A stretch of DNA of 64,000 bases, from NCBI RefSeq assembly GCF_002368195.1, contig NZ_AP018178.1:4255421-4319420 (forward strand), written 5' to 3'. Position numbers and translations under genes: made by a program. The notes below the pieces were generated by a model, which was given only the letters and a program-made list of their open reading frames with translations, made no database searches and was not told the origin of the DNA. This stretch comes from Calothrix sp. NIES-2100. GTDB taxonomy: Bacteria > Cyanobacteriota > Cyanobacteriia > Cyanobacteriales > Nostocaceae. Shown piece by piece: positions 1 through 8,572 of the stretch (within the stretch, counting starts at the first letter, position 1; every line of letters starts with the position of its first letter).

Positions 1-252
1 AATGAGTTTATTGCTTTTCTAGATTTAAAGGCCCTGATTGCTAGTGGCAAAATTTCCCAAAGGGCGATAATTATTGCCACTTATGCATTATGTAATTTTG
101 CGAATATTGGCTCTATAGGAATTACTGTAGGTGGTATTGCAGGTATAGCACCCGATCGCCAACATGACCTAGCGCGTATGGGTGTAAAATCCATGATTGG
201 CGGATTACTGGCAGGTTTTATCACTGCTTGTATTGCAGGGATGTTGGTTTAA
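1..252 (+). CDS. Nucleoside transporter NupC family, C-terminal end (partial)
   Basis: Only the last 83 codons are in the window; the start lies to the left. The peptide begins NEFIAFLDLKAL and continues with CNFANIGSIGI and GGIAGIAPDRQHDLARMG, which are the conserved C-terminal features of concentrative nucleoside transporters (the gate domain with the NEF and GSIGI signatures). It ends in a hydrophobic helix and a TAA stop. Family knowledge: these inner-membrane proteins import nucleosides using a sodium or proton gradient. The family call is strong from these motifs; the substrate and coupling ion cannot be read from this fragment. Confidence 0.85.
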   Translation, partial: NEFIAFLDLKALIASGKISQRAIIIATYALCNFANIGSIGITVGGIAGIAPDRQHDLARMGVKSMIGGLLAGFITACIAGMLV

Positions 253-269
253 ATGGGTATGGGGCATGG

Positions 270-385
270 GGGCATTGGGTATTTCTTTTTTATCGACCTT
301 GTCCTCCTTGTCCTCCTTGTCCCCCTTGTCCCCCTTTCCCCTTCCCCCTTCCCTCATCTCCCTCTTCCCCCTCTTCCCCTGAACT
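270..385. repeat. Pyrimidine-rich minisatellite (CCTTGTCCT units)
   Basis: Tandem, slightly degenerate units of the type CTTGTCCTCCTTGTCC grade into CCCCTTCCCC runs. Very similar tracts recur at about 3736-3785, 18408-18440, 28230-28275 and 58460-58515, so this is a dispersed genome-specific low-complexity repeat. On the other strand it encodes the basic tail of the neighbouring hypothetical protein. Confidence 0.7.
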
Positions 386-830
386 CCCTCTGATCCCCAA
401 TTCCCAATTTCCAATTACTTGGTTGTTGTAAGTAATCTAGCTTTCCTTGTGCTATCAGCAACAAAGCCAACCTTGTATTTACAAATCCCGTAACTAAGTA
501 ATTACCTGGTGGCAAACTGATACTTTGTAAATCAGTACTAATACCAGAGTACACAGTTCCACAGTAAGTCCTGTCTCCTGGTAACTTAAATTGCAACAAA
601 TAGTCATGTATATATTCATCTGGAATCATAAAAATGCCATAGACATGATGCTGACCACGCCAAGGCTGAATAACTATTTTTTCGGGTTGAATGTAATATT
701 TTTGACTAAAATTTAAAAAGCCACTTTTATAACATTTACCGATAGGCGATCGCTCTGATATATAAGAAAAGCCTAGTATACCAACTAAGCTAATGGCAAA
801 CAAGATATAAAGGAATTGACGACTTCGCAC
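354..830 (-). CDS. Membrane-anchored hypothetical protein
   Basis: A 158-residue reading frame that I do not recognise. Residues 5-24 form one hydrophobic helix (FLYILFAISLVGILGFSYIS) that would act as a signal anchor; the rest is predicted to be outside the membrane and contains two cysteines (about residues 33 and 89). A second hydrophobic patch lies near residue 120. The start is a GTG. The last 15 or so residues (DQREFRGRGGRGR) are encoded by the minisatellite repeat that runs through this spot, so the C-terminus is probably an accidental extension caused by repeat insertion or growth. It stands alone, convergent with the transporter gene. No function is proposed. Confidence 0.5.
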   Translation of the reverse strand: MRSRQFLYILFAISLVGILGFSYISERSPIGKCYKSGFLNFSQKYYIQPEKIVIQPWRGQHHVYGIFMIPDEYIHDYLLQFKLPGDRTYCGTVYSGISTDLQSISLPPGNYLVTGFVNTRLALLLIAQGKLDYLQQPSNWKLGIGDQREFRGRGGRGR

Positions 831-976
831 TTCTTAATATCCAAAACTACCTTTTGCTGTTATAGCTTAACTATTATTTAAGTCACCCATGAGCGGCTAG
901 GGGCTAGGGAGATATGGGGAGTGTGGGCAGTGTGGGAGTCTTACAAATGCCCAATGCCCCATGCCCAAGCTGGCTG

Positions 977-2509
977 CTAAGGTAACCAAAAATTAGGCAT
1001 AATGGATTTGCTTAGATGACGCACTGTTTGGTTGAGCGATCGCGCTACTTGTATATGTGCTTCATCTGCTTCTACTGGTAAAATCACAGATGGCTGACCT
1101 GTTCCTAAATAGGACACTACCAAATTCGCGGCTTCTAAGCCAGTAACATAAGCCTTTTCCTGCGACCATGAACCATGACGGTTAACAATCCAATCGCCAC
1201 TCATAAATACATTCGCCAAACTTGTCTTGGCTGGTAACATATGACGATAACTTCCTGGCGCAAAATGAGTCACCGCATTTGCTAGGCGAATGACACTGCT
1301 ATCAATCACCTTTGCTTCGCGAAAACCGGGGACGCAAGTTGCTAAATAACGCTGCACTATGGGCACAATTTCCGCATCACTTAAATTGAGAAATTGATTA
1401 GCGTGATAAAAATCAGCTTCAATTACCGTTCCTGATTCATTTTTATATTCATCATGCAGGGCATTTAAGTCAAAAAATGTCCATCCTGTAGTATCATCAA
1501 ATCCAAAACAAGCATTAGAAGGACGAGGAATATTTATCTGGCTGTCAAACCATAACCGCGTTGCTAAAACATCAATTGCTCCCAAATTATTTAAATTGCG
1601 GAATTCTTCACAACTTTGTAAACTGGGGCTATTGGCAACAATTTTCTTCATTCCCGTCACACCAACGGCAAAAATCACAGCGTCAGCATCAAACACTTCA
1701 TCATCACAAACCACGCCCTTGGCTTGATTATTACTATCAACTATTAAGTCAGTTACTCGCCGTTTCGATAAAACTTTCGCACCAGCTTTTTCAATTTTTT
1801 CTACCCAAGGGCGAAATATTTTTTCTCCCACAGTTCCCCGACACCAAACCACATCAAAATCAGGCTGATGTGCCAGAATAAAAAAGTACAGCATTCCTAA
1901 AGTTGCGGCGGCTGAACACTGTTCGCCAGGAGCAAACAATCCTACCAATAACATTGGTTCAAATGCTTCTTTATAAAGTCGCGCCGACACACCAAAATCT
2001 TTGAATAATTCTCGCGCCGTGACAAAGTCATAACGCCGCCATGCTTCATGAGAATTATCAAAATCAACTACAGCATAAAGTAAAGGTAAGGCACTCAAAC
2101 GATCTATTAATGGTAGACGCTGAAAATGAGTGTAGAGGAAAGTTCCGAGTGGTGAAGGAAGACGTGGTAACTCTTGAAAAATTGGCGATTCCACTTCCAA
2201 ACCCGCAGGGGAATATTGCGCAGAACGAGTCCATGATGTAAAAGGATTAATTCCTAATTCATTGATGAGTGCAAAAATATTTCTGTAAGGATACCAAAAG
2301 CCATGTATACCCGCTTCTACAGAACGTCCTGCGGCTGTTTTCCAACCAGCAACCAATCCCCCAGGATAAGGCCCTGCTTCTAGAAGCGTCACATCATATC
2401 CTTGTTTTGCTAAGTGGTAGGTTGCGCCTAAACCAGCCCAACCTGCGCCTACAACTACTACCCGTTTTTGTTGTGACTCTTCATTCATTACCGCACAGTC
2501 TCCGATCAT
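977..2509 (-). CDS. FAD-dependent carotenoid desaturase-like oxidoreductase
   Basis: A 510-residue flavoprotein of the amine oxidase / phytoene desaturase superfamily. Near the N-terminus it has a clear dinucleotide-binding fold (VVVVGAGWAGLGATYHLAKQ followed by an acidic LLEAG), then GGLVAGWKTAAGRSVEAGIHG, and near the C-terminus the second FAD signature (VFMSGDWIVNRHGSWSQEKAYVTGLEAAN). The layout resembles zeta-carotene desaturase-like enzymes (CrtQ type) of cyanobacteria, so a desaturation, isomerisation or other oxidation of a hydrophobic polyene is plausible, but the substrate is not determined. Two starts are possible: the first ATG, or the one eight codons in (at 2488), which has a GGAG about 11 bases upstream and leads straight into the Rossmann fold. 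Monocistronic by position. Confidence 0.8.
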   Translation of the reverse strand: MIGDCAVMNEESQQKRVVVVGAGWAGLGATYHLAKQGYDVTLLEAGPYPGGLVAGWKTAAGRSVEAGIHGFWYPYRNIFALINELGINPFTSWTRSAQYSPAGLEVESPIFQELPRLPSPLGTFLYTHFQRLPLIDRLSALPLLYAVVDFDNSHEAWRRYDFVTARELFKDFGVSARLYKEAFEPMLLVGLFAPGEQCSAAATLGMLYFFILAHQPDFDVVWCRGTVGEKIFRPWVEKIEKAGAKVLSKRRVTDLIVDSNNQAKGVVCDDEVFDADAVIFAVGVTGMKKIVANSPSLQSCEEFRNLNNLGAIDVLATRLWFDSQINIPRPSNACFGFDDTTGWTFFDLNALHDEYKNESGTVIEADFYHANQFLNLSDAEIVPIVQRYLATCVPGFREAKVIDSSVIRLANAVTHFAPGSYRHMLPAKTSLANVFMSGDWIVNRHGSWSQEKAYVTGLEAANLVVSYLGTGQPSVILPVEADEAHIQVARSLNQTVRHLSKSIMPNFWLP

Positions 2510-2832
2510 TGTCGTCTATAATTAAATTTAAAGTATTTGTAAAGCAATTTAACTGTCTGATAGTAAAATTACTGATAATTGACAATGATTTTATTTGAGA
2601 ATATTTAAAAAATATCGTTGCTTAACAGATTTTTTTTCAGCAGTCCACTGCATTTTCAAGTAATTAATCTTAGATGATTTTTTTAAATTCGCTCCTTCCA
2701 GATCCCCGACTTATCCAAAAAGTCAGGGAGCTAATGGACTGCTATAATTTAGATAAAATCACACTTGCGGTTAATTATTGGGTAGGAGTATAACAAGAAA
2801 AATATCTAGTTATACATCAAAAAAATACTCCG
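2510..2832. other. Intergenic region with an imperfect inverted-repeat element
   Basis: AT-rich divergent promoter region between the flavoenzyme and the methyltransferase. It holds an imperfect copy of the GATCCCCGACTT palindrome (2701-2731), enclosed by a longer inverted repeat AGCAGTCCA (about 2638) / TGGACTGCT (about 2743). No gene is seen. Confidence 0.5.
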
Positions 2833-3735
2833 ATGACTCAATTAGAAACACCTAGAATTAGTCTCAGTGAATTTCATCTGCGGGATGGCATTTATTTTCC
2901 GAAAAACTATGAAGATTTAAAAAATACTGAACATAAACAAAAATGGGATGCAATTGGTAAGACATACTATGGTTCCCAAAAAATTGAGCAGGTAGCAGAA
3001 ACATCACCAATTAAACAAGATTACACTTTGTTAGGTGGTAAACCTGGGGGGACTTGGAATAAATTTCCGATGAATAAATCTGTTGATTCTGTTCTGGAAA
3101 TTGGTTGTGGCTACGGACGTGCGCCCTTACATCTTTCCAAAGCTAAAAATCTGCAATGTCAAAAATATTATGCTATTGATATTTCTGAATCTTTGTTAAG
3201 AAGATTAATCAAAGTTAAGCAAGAGTATGACTTTTTTCCAGAGGCAGAATTTAATATAATTTGTAATTCCGCAGAAGTATTACCTTTAGCAGATAATTCT
3301 GTCGATTTAGTAATTTCTAACTGTGTATTTATGCATATACCAGATGTGCAGTTAAGAAACTTATTGACTGAGATATTTCGCGTCCTCAAGCCTGGGGGAA
3401 TGTTCGTTTTTAACCATTCTTTCCATAACAAATCTTGTCCTTCCCATATCATTCATAATTTCATTAGAAATCTGAATATATTTGGGAAAAACCCCATTTA
3501 TCTCAAGCAATATTCAGCGATAGAAATTCAGGAAATGTTGAATAATGCTGGAATCAAAACCAAGTGTCCAGAATATACAGTTGAACCAACAACAGAATAT
3601 GCAATTTTACCGGAAACCATCAAAGGTATTCCAGTCCCGTTTGCTAAAGCAATTAATCAAAGTCTCAAACCTTCAGATGCTTGGAAAGAAACTTTAGCTT
3701 ATGGCTTTAGTGCCTATAGTAATCCACTGGAGTGA
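2833..3735 (+). CDS. Class I SAM-dependent methyltransferase
   Basis: A 300-residue protein with the Methyltransf_11 type fold. Motif I is VLEIGCGYGRAPLHL near residue 90, the acidic end of strand 2 is YAIDISESLL, a motif II-like NSAEVLPLADNSVDLVISN follows, and LTEIFRVLKPGGMFVFNHS completes the Rossmann core. There is no transmembrane segment or signal peptide. The N-terminal 80 and C-terminal 100 residues are outside the core and may form the substrate-recognition part; I do not recognise them. The methyl acceptor is unknown. It is transcribed away from the flavoenzyme and followed by repeats, so it is probably a single-gene unit. Confidence 0.8.
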   Translation: MTQLETPRISLSEFHLRDGIYFPKNYEDLKNTEHKQKWDAIGKTYYGSQKIEQVAETSPIKQDYTLLGGKPGGTWNKFPMNKSVDSVLEIGCGYGRAPLHLSKAKNLQCQKYYAIDISESLLRRLIKVKQEYDFFPEAEFNIICNSAEVLPLADNSVDLVISNCVFMHIPDVQLRNLLTEIFRVLKPGGMFVFNHSFHNKSCPSHIIHNFIRNLNIFGKNPIYLKQYSAIEIQEMLNNAGIKTKCPEYTVEPTTEYAILPETIKGIPVPFAKAINQSLKPSDAWKETLAYGFSAYSNPLE

Positions 3736-4205
3736 GTAGGGGATGAGGGGGATGAGGGAAAGGAAGGGGGACAAGGAAGACAGGGGAGAAATAACAAATG
3801 ACCAATGACCAATGACTATTGACTCTTTTTTGTCAATTTGAAACCATTGTTAGTCAGTGGTTTCTTTTTATTTTATCAACTAAAGATTTAATTATCAGGT
3901 GCGTTCAAGCGATCGCCTTCCAGATCCCCGACTTCTCAAAGGATGCTGCTGGCGAATCAGGAGTAAGACCCCTCACTGATCCCGAAATCCCGCCCTCACC
4001 CTGGAAGGGTGGGGCTAATTGAACAAAGCCCACCTTCGTGGGCTAAATTTTCTTAGCCTACGAAGGTAGGCTTTGTAGCGTTAGCCAGTGGCTTCTAGCC
4101 TGCGGGCGGTATGTTGGGTAAGCGATCAATATTGAGGATCAAACCCGCCATTCGCCAGCACTATCCTCAAAGAAGTCGGGGATCTTACTTCTCACGAATG
4201 ATTTA
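3736..4205. other. Repeat-rich intergenic region
   Basis: Contains a purine-rich minisatellite (GATGAGGGGGATGAGGG, 3739-3785), ATGACCAATGACC tandem units (3798-3825), half-copies of the GATCCCCGACTTCT repeat in opposite orientations (about 3923 and 4172), and an inverted repeat AGCCCACCTTCGTGGGCTAA / TAGCCTACGAAGGTAGGCTT (about 4026-4073). No coding signal is convincing. Confidence 0.6.
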
Positions 4206-4592
4206 TTATAATGAAAGACTAGAGAGCGATCGCTCTACACGAGTCAGACGTTCTGAGTAGTTTTTCATCACTTGCAGAGCAAACAAGGGAGTTTCTTGCA
4301 CTACAAACAGAAACCTTTGTTCATCAAGAAAAGCAAGTTGACAATCGGTTTTGGCAATAGCTGTATAAGTTCTATTTTTTACACCTACAAGTGCGCCGAT
4401 CGCAAAAACTTCTCCGGCTGTAATTGTTTCTACAATTTTGCCATCAACTAATATATCAACCGAGCCTTCTATAATACCATACATACAATCTCCAGGTTCT
4501 CCCACCTCAAATATTACTTGTCCGGCGGCAAATATTTTCGGATCTGGTTGTTTTTGAAAGATACTGATAGTCTGTACTGCATTTAACATCAA
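4206..4592 (-). CDS. Stand-alone cyclic nucleotide-binding domain protein
   Basis: A 128-residue protein made of a single cNMP-binding beta-roll: FAAGQVIFEVGEPGDCMYGIIEGSVDILVDGKIVET, then GEVFAIGALVGVKNRTYTAIA and a C-terminal helix. There is no HTH or kinase domain, so it is not a CRP-type regulator by itself. In cAMP-binding members the phosphate-binding cassette reads FGE(L/M)AL and ends PR(S/T)A; here the ribose-contacting Glu is replaced (FAIGAL), although an Arg is kept (NRT). Binding of cAMP is therefore uncertain. It is divergent from the lipoxygenase gene across a 400-base gap. Similar small cyanobacterial proteins are usually annotated only by domain. Confidence 0.75.
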   Translation of the reverse strand: MMLNAVQTISIFQKQPDPKIFAAGQVIFEVGEPGDCMYGIIEGSVDILVDGKIVETITAGEVFAIGALVGVKNRTYTAIAKTDCQLAFLDEQRFLFVVQETPLFALQVMKNYSERLTRVERSLSSLSL

Positions 4593-4993
4593 AACTGCTC
4601 CAAAATAGTATATTTTTCACCTATGTTTTGCCTAGTACATGAGTCGGGCGTGTTTAGATCCCCGACTTCTTAAAAGAAGTCGGGGATCTTGCAACTGTGC
4701 AAAATTAATGCGATGAACCACTAGCTTTGGCAAATGCGATCGCTGTTTGTAGATGCTAGGGTAAAACAAGCAAGGTTAACAAAGCATTAACTTGTGGTAA
4801 AACGTAATTTTAAGTTTATCGCCAAAATTTCTGGAATAGCGGCATAATTACCTGTAATCTATACCAGAGTTCTGTTCCATACAAATTTTTGCAACACAAC
4901 CTGTGAATAACGACCACTAGGGCAAAATATTCGATAAGCTCTACGAGACAGAGCTAACTGTTTTGAAGTTCTCTTTGAATAATATATGCAAGA
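4593..4993. other. Divergent intergenic region upstream of the lipoxygenase
   Basis: A 400-base stretch between two divergent genes. It contains one perfect palindromic repeat (4657-4688, listed separately) and two HIP1-like sites. The 170 bases next to the lipoxygenase start probably hold its promoter, but no clear -35/-10 pair stands out. Confidence 0.4.
4657..4688. repeat. Dispersed palindrome GATCCCCGACTTCT...
   Basis: Perfect hairpin: GATCCCCGACTTCTT at the left arm and AAGAAGTCGGGGATC at the right arm around a two-base centre. The same unit recurs complete or as half-sites at about 2701, 3923, 4172, 41441 and 49425, so it is a dispersed palindromic repeat, not a gene-specific terminator. 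Confidence 0.8.
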
Positions 4994-6892
4994 ATGTCCA
5001 TGACTGCTTCATCACCAGATAATTTGATAAGTCTGCCAATTACTCAAAGCCTGGAGATAGCTAGGCAGGAATATCGATATAACTATAGCCATATTCCACC
5101 CCTGGCGATGGTGGATGAGCTACCTCCAGGGGAAAAATTCTCCACTAGCTGGTATTTTTTGTTAGCCCAGCAGTTACGGATGATTTTTGTCAATACCTTG
5201 ATTACCAACCGAGGTAATCGCGGTTCTAAGTCGGTTCGTGATGATGTGAAATTGTTTATTTTGGAAGCCTTATTCAAGGGAGCGATTCCTTTAAATATCA
5301 GCATTATTGCTAGGCTGCTGCAAATTATCCCCCAGTTTTTGATTAAAGGAATATCCAAAGATTTTCACGAACTTGACGATCTGTTTTTTTCTATTCTCAA
5401 GGACAACGGAGTCCAGATTCTCAGAGATACTCTGAATCGGGTAATTGAAATGCTGTATGAAGGACAGCCTACAGGACATGTAACCAACCTGACAGAGTAC
5501 GAAAAGTTGTTCCCGATCATTGGAGTCCCGGCGATCGCCAAAACTTTTCAAGAAGATGAAGTATTTGCCTATATGCGGGTAGCTGGGTACAATCCAGTGA
5601 TGATTGAGAGAGTAACCAGCACAAGCGATCGCTTTCCTGTCACGGATGAGCATTACCAAGCCGTCATGGGAAGCGACGATTCATTACAAGCAGCTGGGGA
5701 AGAAGGAAGACTTTACCTCGCAGATTATGGAATTTTTGCGGGTGCGCTCAATGGTACACACCCAAAAGCCCAAAAATATGTCTATGCGCCCCTAGCACTG
5801 TTTGCTGTACCCAAAGGCTCAAGTCCCGATCGTTTACTGCGCCCAATAGCCATTCAATGTGGGCAAACTCCCGGCCCCGATTACCCAATTATTACACCTA
5901 ACTCTGGTAAATACACTTGGTTGTTTGCCAAAACAATTGTGCAAATAGCCGATGCTAACTTCCATGAACCTGTTACCCACCTAGCCAGAACCCACTTGTT
6001 TGTCGGTGCTTTTGTCATGGCTACCTATCGACAACTACCAGGTACACACCCCCTGAGTTTACTGCTACGCCCCCATTTTGTAGGTACTTTAGCGATCAAT
6101 GATGCCGCCCAAAGAATTCTGATTGCGCGTGGCGGTGGGGTAGATAGATTGCTATCATCGACAATTGATAACTCACGAGTGTTAGCCGTGAAGGGATTGC
6201 AAAGCTATGGCTTCAACGGTGCCATGTTACCAAAGCAATTCGAGCAGCGCGGTGTAGGCGATCGCAATTTGCTACCTGTTTATCCTTACCGAGATGATGC
6301 CCTATTAGTCTGGGATGCCATTCATCAATGGGTTGCCGACTACCTCAAACTTTACTACCCTACAGATAAAGAAATTCAAAATGATGCCGCTTTGCAATCA
6401 TGGGCTGCCGAAGTTCAAGCGTATGAAGGTGGACGCATTAGCGAGTTTGGGGAAGATGGACGTATCCAGACGCGAGAATACCTAGTTGATGCCGTAACGC
6501 TGATCATTTTCACCGCCAGCGCCCAACATGCAGCCGTTAACTTTCCCCAGAAAGATTTAATGGGCTATGCCGGCTCCACACCTTTGGCAGGTTATTTACC
6601 CGCCTCAACTCTCCAAGGAGAAGTTACTGAGGAAGACTACTTCAATTTGCTCTCACCCCTAGATCAGTCGCAACGACAATACAACCTGCTGGCGTTGCTG
6701 GGTTCAGTATATTTTAATAAACTCGGTGAATATCCGCAGGGATACTTTACTGACGCGCGCGTAAAACCCTTTTTGCAAGGGTTCCAGGAAAATCTGCAAC
6801 AAGTTGAAAATACCATCAATCAGCGCAACTTGAACCGTCCACCCTATGAGTATCTGCTCCCTTCCAAAATTCCTCAGAGCATTAATATTTAA
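4994..6892 (+). CDS. Lipoxygenase (fatty-acid dioxygenase)
   Basis: A 632-residue lipoxygenase lacking the N-terminal PLAT domain of plant and animal enzymes. All five expected iron ligands are visible: His329 and His334 in HLARTHLFVGAF, His512 and Asn516 in SAQHAAVNFPQ, and the C-terminal Ile632. Family knowledge: the enzyme adds O2 to the pentadiene of polyunsaturated fatty acids to give a hydroperoxide. Regio- and stereospecificity cannot be told from the sequence. No signal peptide is seen, so a cytosolic or membrane-associated location is likely. The ATG used has only a weak upstream purine stretch; the second ATG two codons on is equally possible. It is followed 71 bases later by a P450 gene in the same direction, which argues for a joint pathway. 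Confidence 0.95.
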   Translation: MSMTASSPDNLISLPITQSLEIARQEYRYNYSHIPPLAMVDELPPGEKFSTSWYFLLAQQLRMIFVNTLITNRGNRGSKSVRDDVKLFILEALFKGAIPLNISIIARLLQIIPQFLIKGISKDFHELDDLFFSILKDNGVQILRDTLNRVIEMLYEGQPTGHVTNLTEYEKLFPIIGVPAIAKTFQEDEVFAYMRVAGYNPVMIERVTSTSDRFPVTDEHYQAVMGSDDSLQAAGEEGRLYLADYGIFAGALNGTHPKAQKYVYAPLALFAVPKGSSPDRLLRPIAIQCGQTPGPDYPIITPNSGKYTWLFAKTIVQIADANFHEPVTHLARTHLFVGAFVMATYRQLPGTHPLSLLLRPHFVGTLAINDAAQRILIARGGGVDRLLSSTIDNSRVLAVKGLQSYGFNGAMLPKQFEQRGVGDRNLLPVYPYRDDALLVWDAIHQWVADYLKLYYPTDKEIQNDAALQSWAAEVQAYEGGRISEFGEDGRIQTREYLVDAVTLIIFTASAQHAAVNFPQKDLMGYAGSTPLAGYLPASTLQGEVTEEDYFNLLSPLDQSQRQYNLLALLGSVYFNKLGEYPQGYFTDARVKPFLQGFQENLQQVENTINQRNLNRPPYEYLLPSKIPQSINI

Positions 6893-6963
6893 ATGGTCAT
6901 TTGTCATTTGTCATTTGTGTAAATACAGTTGCCCCATGCCCCATGCCCTAGATAGAGAACATT
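6893..6963. repeat. Short tandem repeats between lipoxygenase and P450 genes
   Basis: Units of CATTTGTCATTTGT and GCCCCATGCCCCATG, the heptameric short tandem repeats typical of Nostoc intergenic DNA. They fill the gap between two genes that are probably cotranscribed. Confidence 0.6.
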
Positions 6964-8310
6964 ATGGAACTCAAAGAAAAAATTCTCAAAGGCCACAACC
7001 GCCAAATTAGGCTTTCACGCCTTCTCGCCAAAGTTGGTTATAACACTCCGATTGGCAAGCTGCTGCGCTTGGTTTTTTATTATCTGGATGGCTCGATATT
7101 GCTGAAGGCATGGAGGGATTTTCTTTACATCCGCAGGGACAATATCGGAGACAAATTTTTTGCAGTAGATCAGGCGATTATGCATTCCTCTCACTCTCAG
7201 GTGAAGGAACTAATGCAAGTCGAGCCGCAATTGCGGGGAAATGATTTAGGTATCATTAGAATCTTAGCTTCTAGCTACATGCTCAACAATCCATTGAGCT
7301 TGGGAATGAATGGTAATGAACACACAGGAGTTCGTGCTGTGTTCTTGCAAGCATTACCAGATCCATCTGCACAGGCAGAGTTTTTAGGACAATTAGTCGA
7401 TCAATCCTTGTCAAAAGCGGCGACACAAAATCAGTTACACATCGGCAATGATTTGCCTAAGATGATGTTAGCGATTTTGCACCAACTTGTTTTCCAGATT
7501 TCATTATCTGAGGAAGAAATCACTGCATCGGCTGCTTATATTAAAGGTTTGGTTCTCTCATCCTTGCCAAATTTCGTGAGCAAGTATCTCCTGTCTTTTA
7601 AAACAGCACCAAACATTCGTCATCGTCAGCGGTTAATCGAGCGATACAAACAATCGCCAAAATGGGCATCATACATGCAAATTGCTGCCCAGTATCAGTT
7701 GAACGAACACCAAATTGCTAACAGCATCTTCGATATGATTCATATTGCCGGCACTGCTGGTACAAGTGCGCTTTTGGGATCTGTAATTGGTGTTCTCTGC
7801 CTCAATGATAGCTTAAGAGATGATGTAGAAGCAGAGATTAATGCTGTTTGGGATGGAAACAATACTCCCAGCGGCTACGCGATAGAACAGTCAACACTCA
7901 TCAATAAAGTAATTTTGGAAACGGCGCGTCTTTATCCACCTGTGCGATTTGTTAGCCAACTCACTACAGAAAGGGGGACAGTTGAAATCGGTGGGAAACA
8001 ATGTCCATTCCAAAAAGGTACTCGGTTGCTTGGCTCTATCTTTACTGCTAATCGAGATCCGCAAAGATATCAAAATCCAGATGATTTTGACTTAACGCGA
8101 GATTTCTCTGATATTGTATCTTGGAACGGCGAGGGACATGAGCGAGTTTGTCCTGGCAGATCATTATCAATTGGCATAATAAAAATGTTCTGTCTGTATT
8201 TGTTGAAAAATTATCAATGGAACTCATTTACAGAGGTTAAGTGGGATTTTGAAAAAGTAACTGCTGTTACTCCTAATAATTTAGTCCTACAAGGCTTTGC
8301 TCATAGATAG
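6964..8310 (+). CDS. Cytochrome P450 with non-canonical oxygen-activation and heme motifs
   Basis: A 448-residue soluble P450. The K-helix ExxR is E319-TA-R322 followed by LYPP, and the heme thiolate is Cys396 in NGEGHERVCPGRSLS. Two features are unusual. The I-helix, which in monooxygenases reads (A/G)Gx(D/E)T(T/S), is A262-G-T-A-G-T267, so both the acid and the Thr needed to split O2 are missing. The heme loop has one extra residue between Gly and Arg (GHERVCPG versus GxRxCxG). Loss of the acid-alcohol pair is known from P450s that rearrange peroxides instead of using O2 and NADPH, such as the CYP74 family and prostacyclin or thromboxane synthases. With a lipoxygenase directly upstream, a hydroperoxide-converting role (allene oxide synthase, hydroperoxide lyase or epoxyalcohol synthase type) is inferred, not proven. 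Confidence 0.85.
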   Translation: MELKEKILKGHNRQIRLSRLLAKVGYNTPIGKLLRLVFYYLDGSILLKAWRDFLYIRRDNIGDKFFAVDQAIMHSSHSQVKELMQVEPQLRGNDLGIIRILASSYMLNNPLSLGMNGNEHTGVRAVFLQALPDPSAQAEFLGQLVDQSLSKAATQNQLHIGNDLPKMMLAILHQLVFQISLSEEEITASAAYIKGLVLSSLPNFVSKYLLSFKTAPNIRHRQRLIERYKQSPKWASYMQIAAQYQLNEHQIANSIFDMIHIAGTAGTSALLGSVIGVLCLNDSLRDDVEAEINAVWDGNNTPSGYAIEQSTLINKVILETARLYPPVRFVSQLTTERGTVEIGGKQCPFQKGTRLLGSIFTANRDPQRYQNPDDFDLTRDFSDIVSWNGEGHERVCPGRSLSIGIIKMFCLYLLKNYQWNSFTEVKWDFEKVTAVTPNNLVLQGFAHR

Positions 8311-8319
8311 GAGACATCC

Positions 8320-8399
8320 CAATACTTTTCGGTTAAGGGGAAAAAGGGGAATGAAAAAACCTTTAACCCTAACCCTTTCACCTTGAGCGAAAAGTATTG
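8320..8399. repeat. MITE-like inverted repeat element
   Basis: Arms of 19 bases, CAATACTTTTCGGTTAAGG and CCTTGAGCGAAAAGTATTG, match with two mismatches and enclose about 40 bases. It is followed directly by a second small hairpin AGTCCATT-GT-AATGGACT (about 8400-8418). Both sit just behind the P450 gene and could act as transcript ends. Confidence 0.65.
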
Positions 8400-8572
8400 A
8401 AGTCCATTGTAATGGACTAAAAATGCCAAGTTTTATCCTGTTAAATTAATGACTTTTATTTTCACAACAAGTAATTACCCGTAAAGGTGCAAGATATCAG
8501 ATAATGTGATAAATCACACAACGAGTTCATGTAAAATCTTTCTTCTCTAGCCCCTAGCCCCTAGCCGCTATT

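Noticed and set aside
197..431. Several short overlapping frames over the minisatellite
   Set aside because: Low-complexity translations of CCTTGTCC units; the NupC frame ends at 252 and no start or ribosome-binding site supports them.
6893..6963. Tandem repeat tracts considered as a CRISPR array
   Set aside because: Units are 7-14 bases and directly adjacent, without unique spacers of 30-40 bases, and no cas gene is present; the same holds for the tracts at 9131 and 47300.
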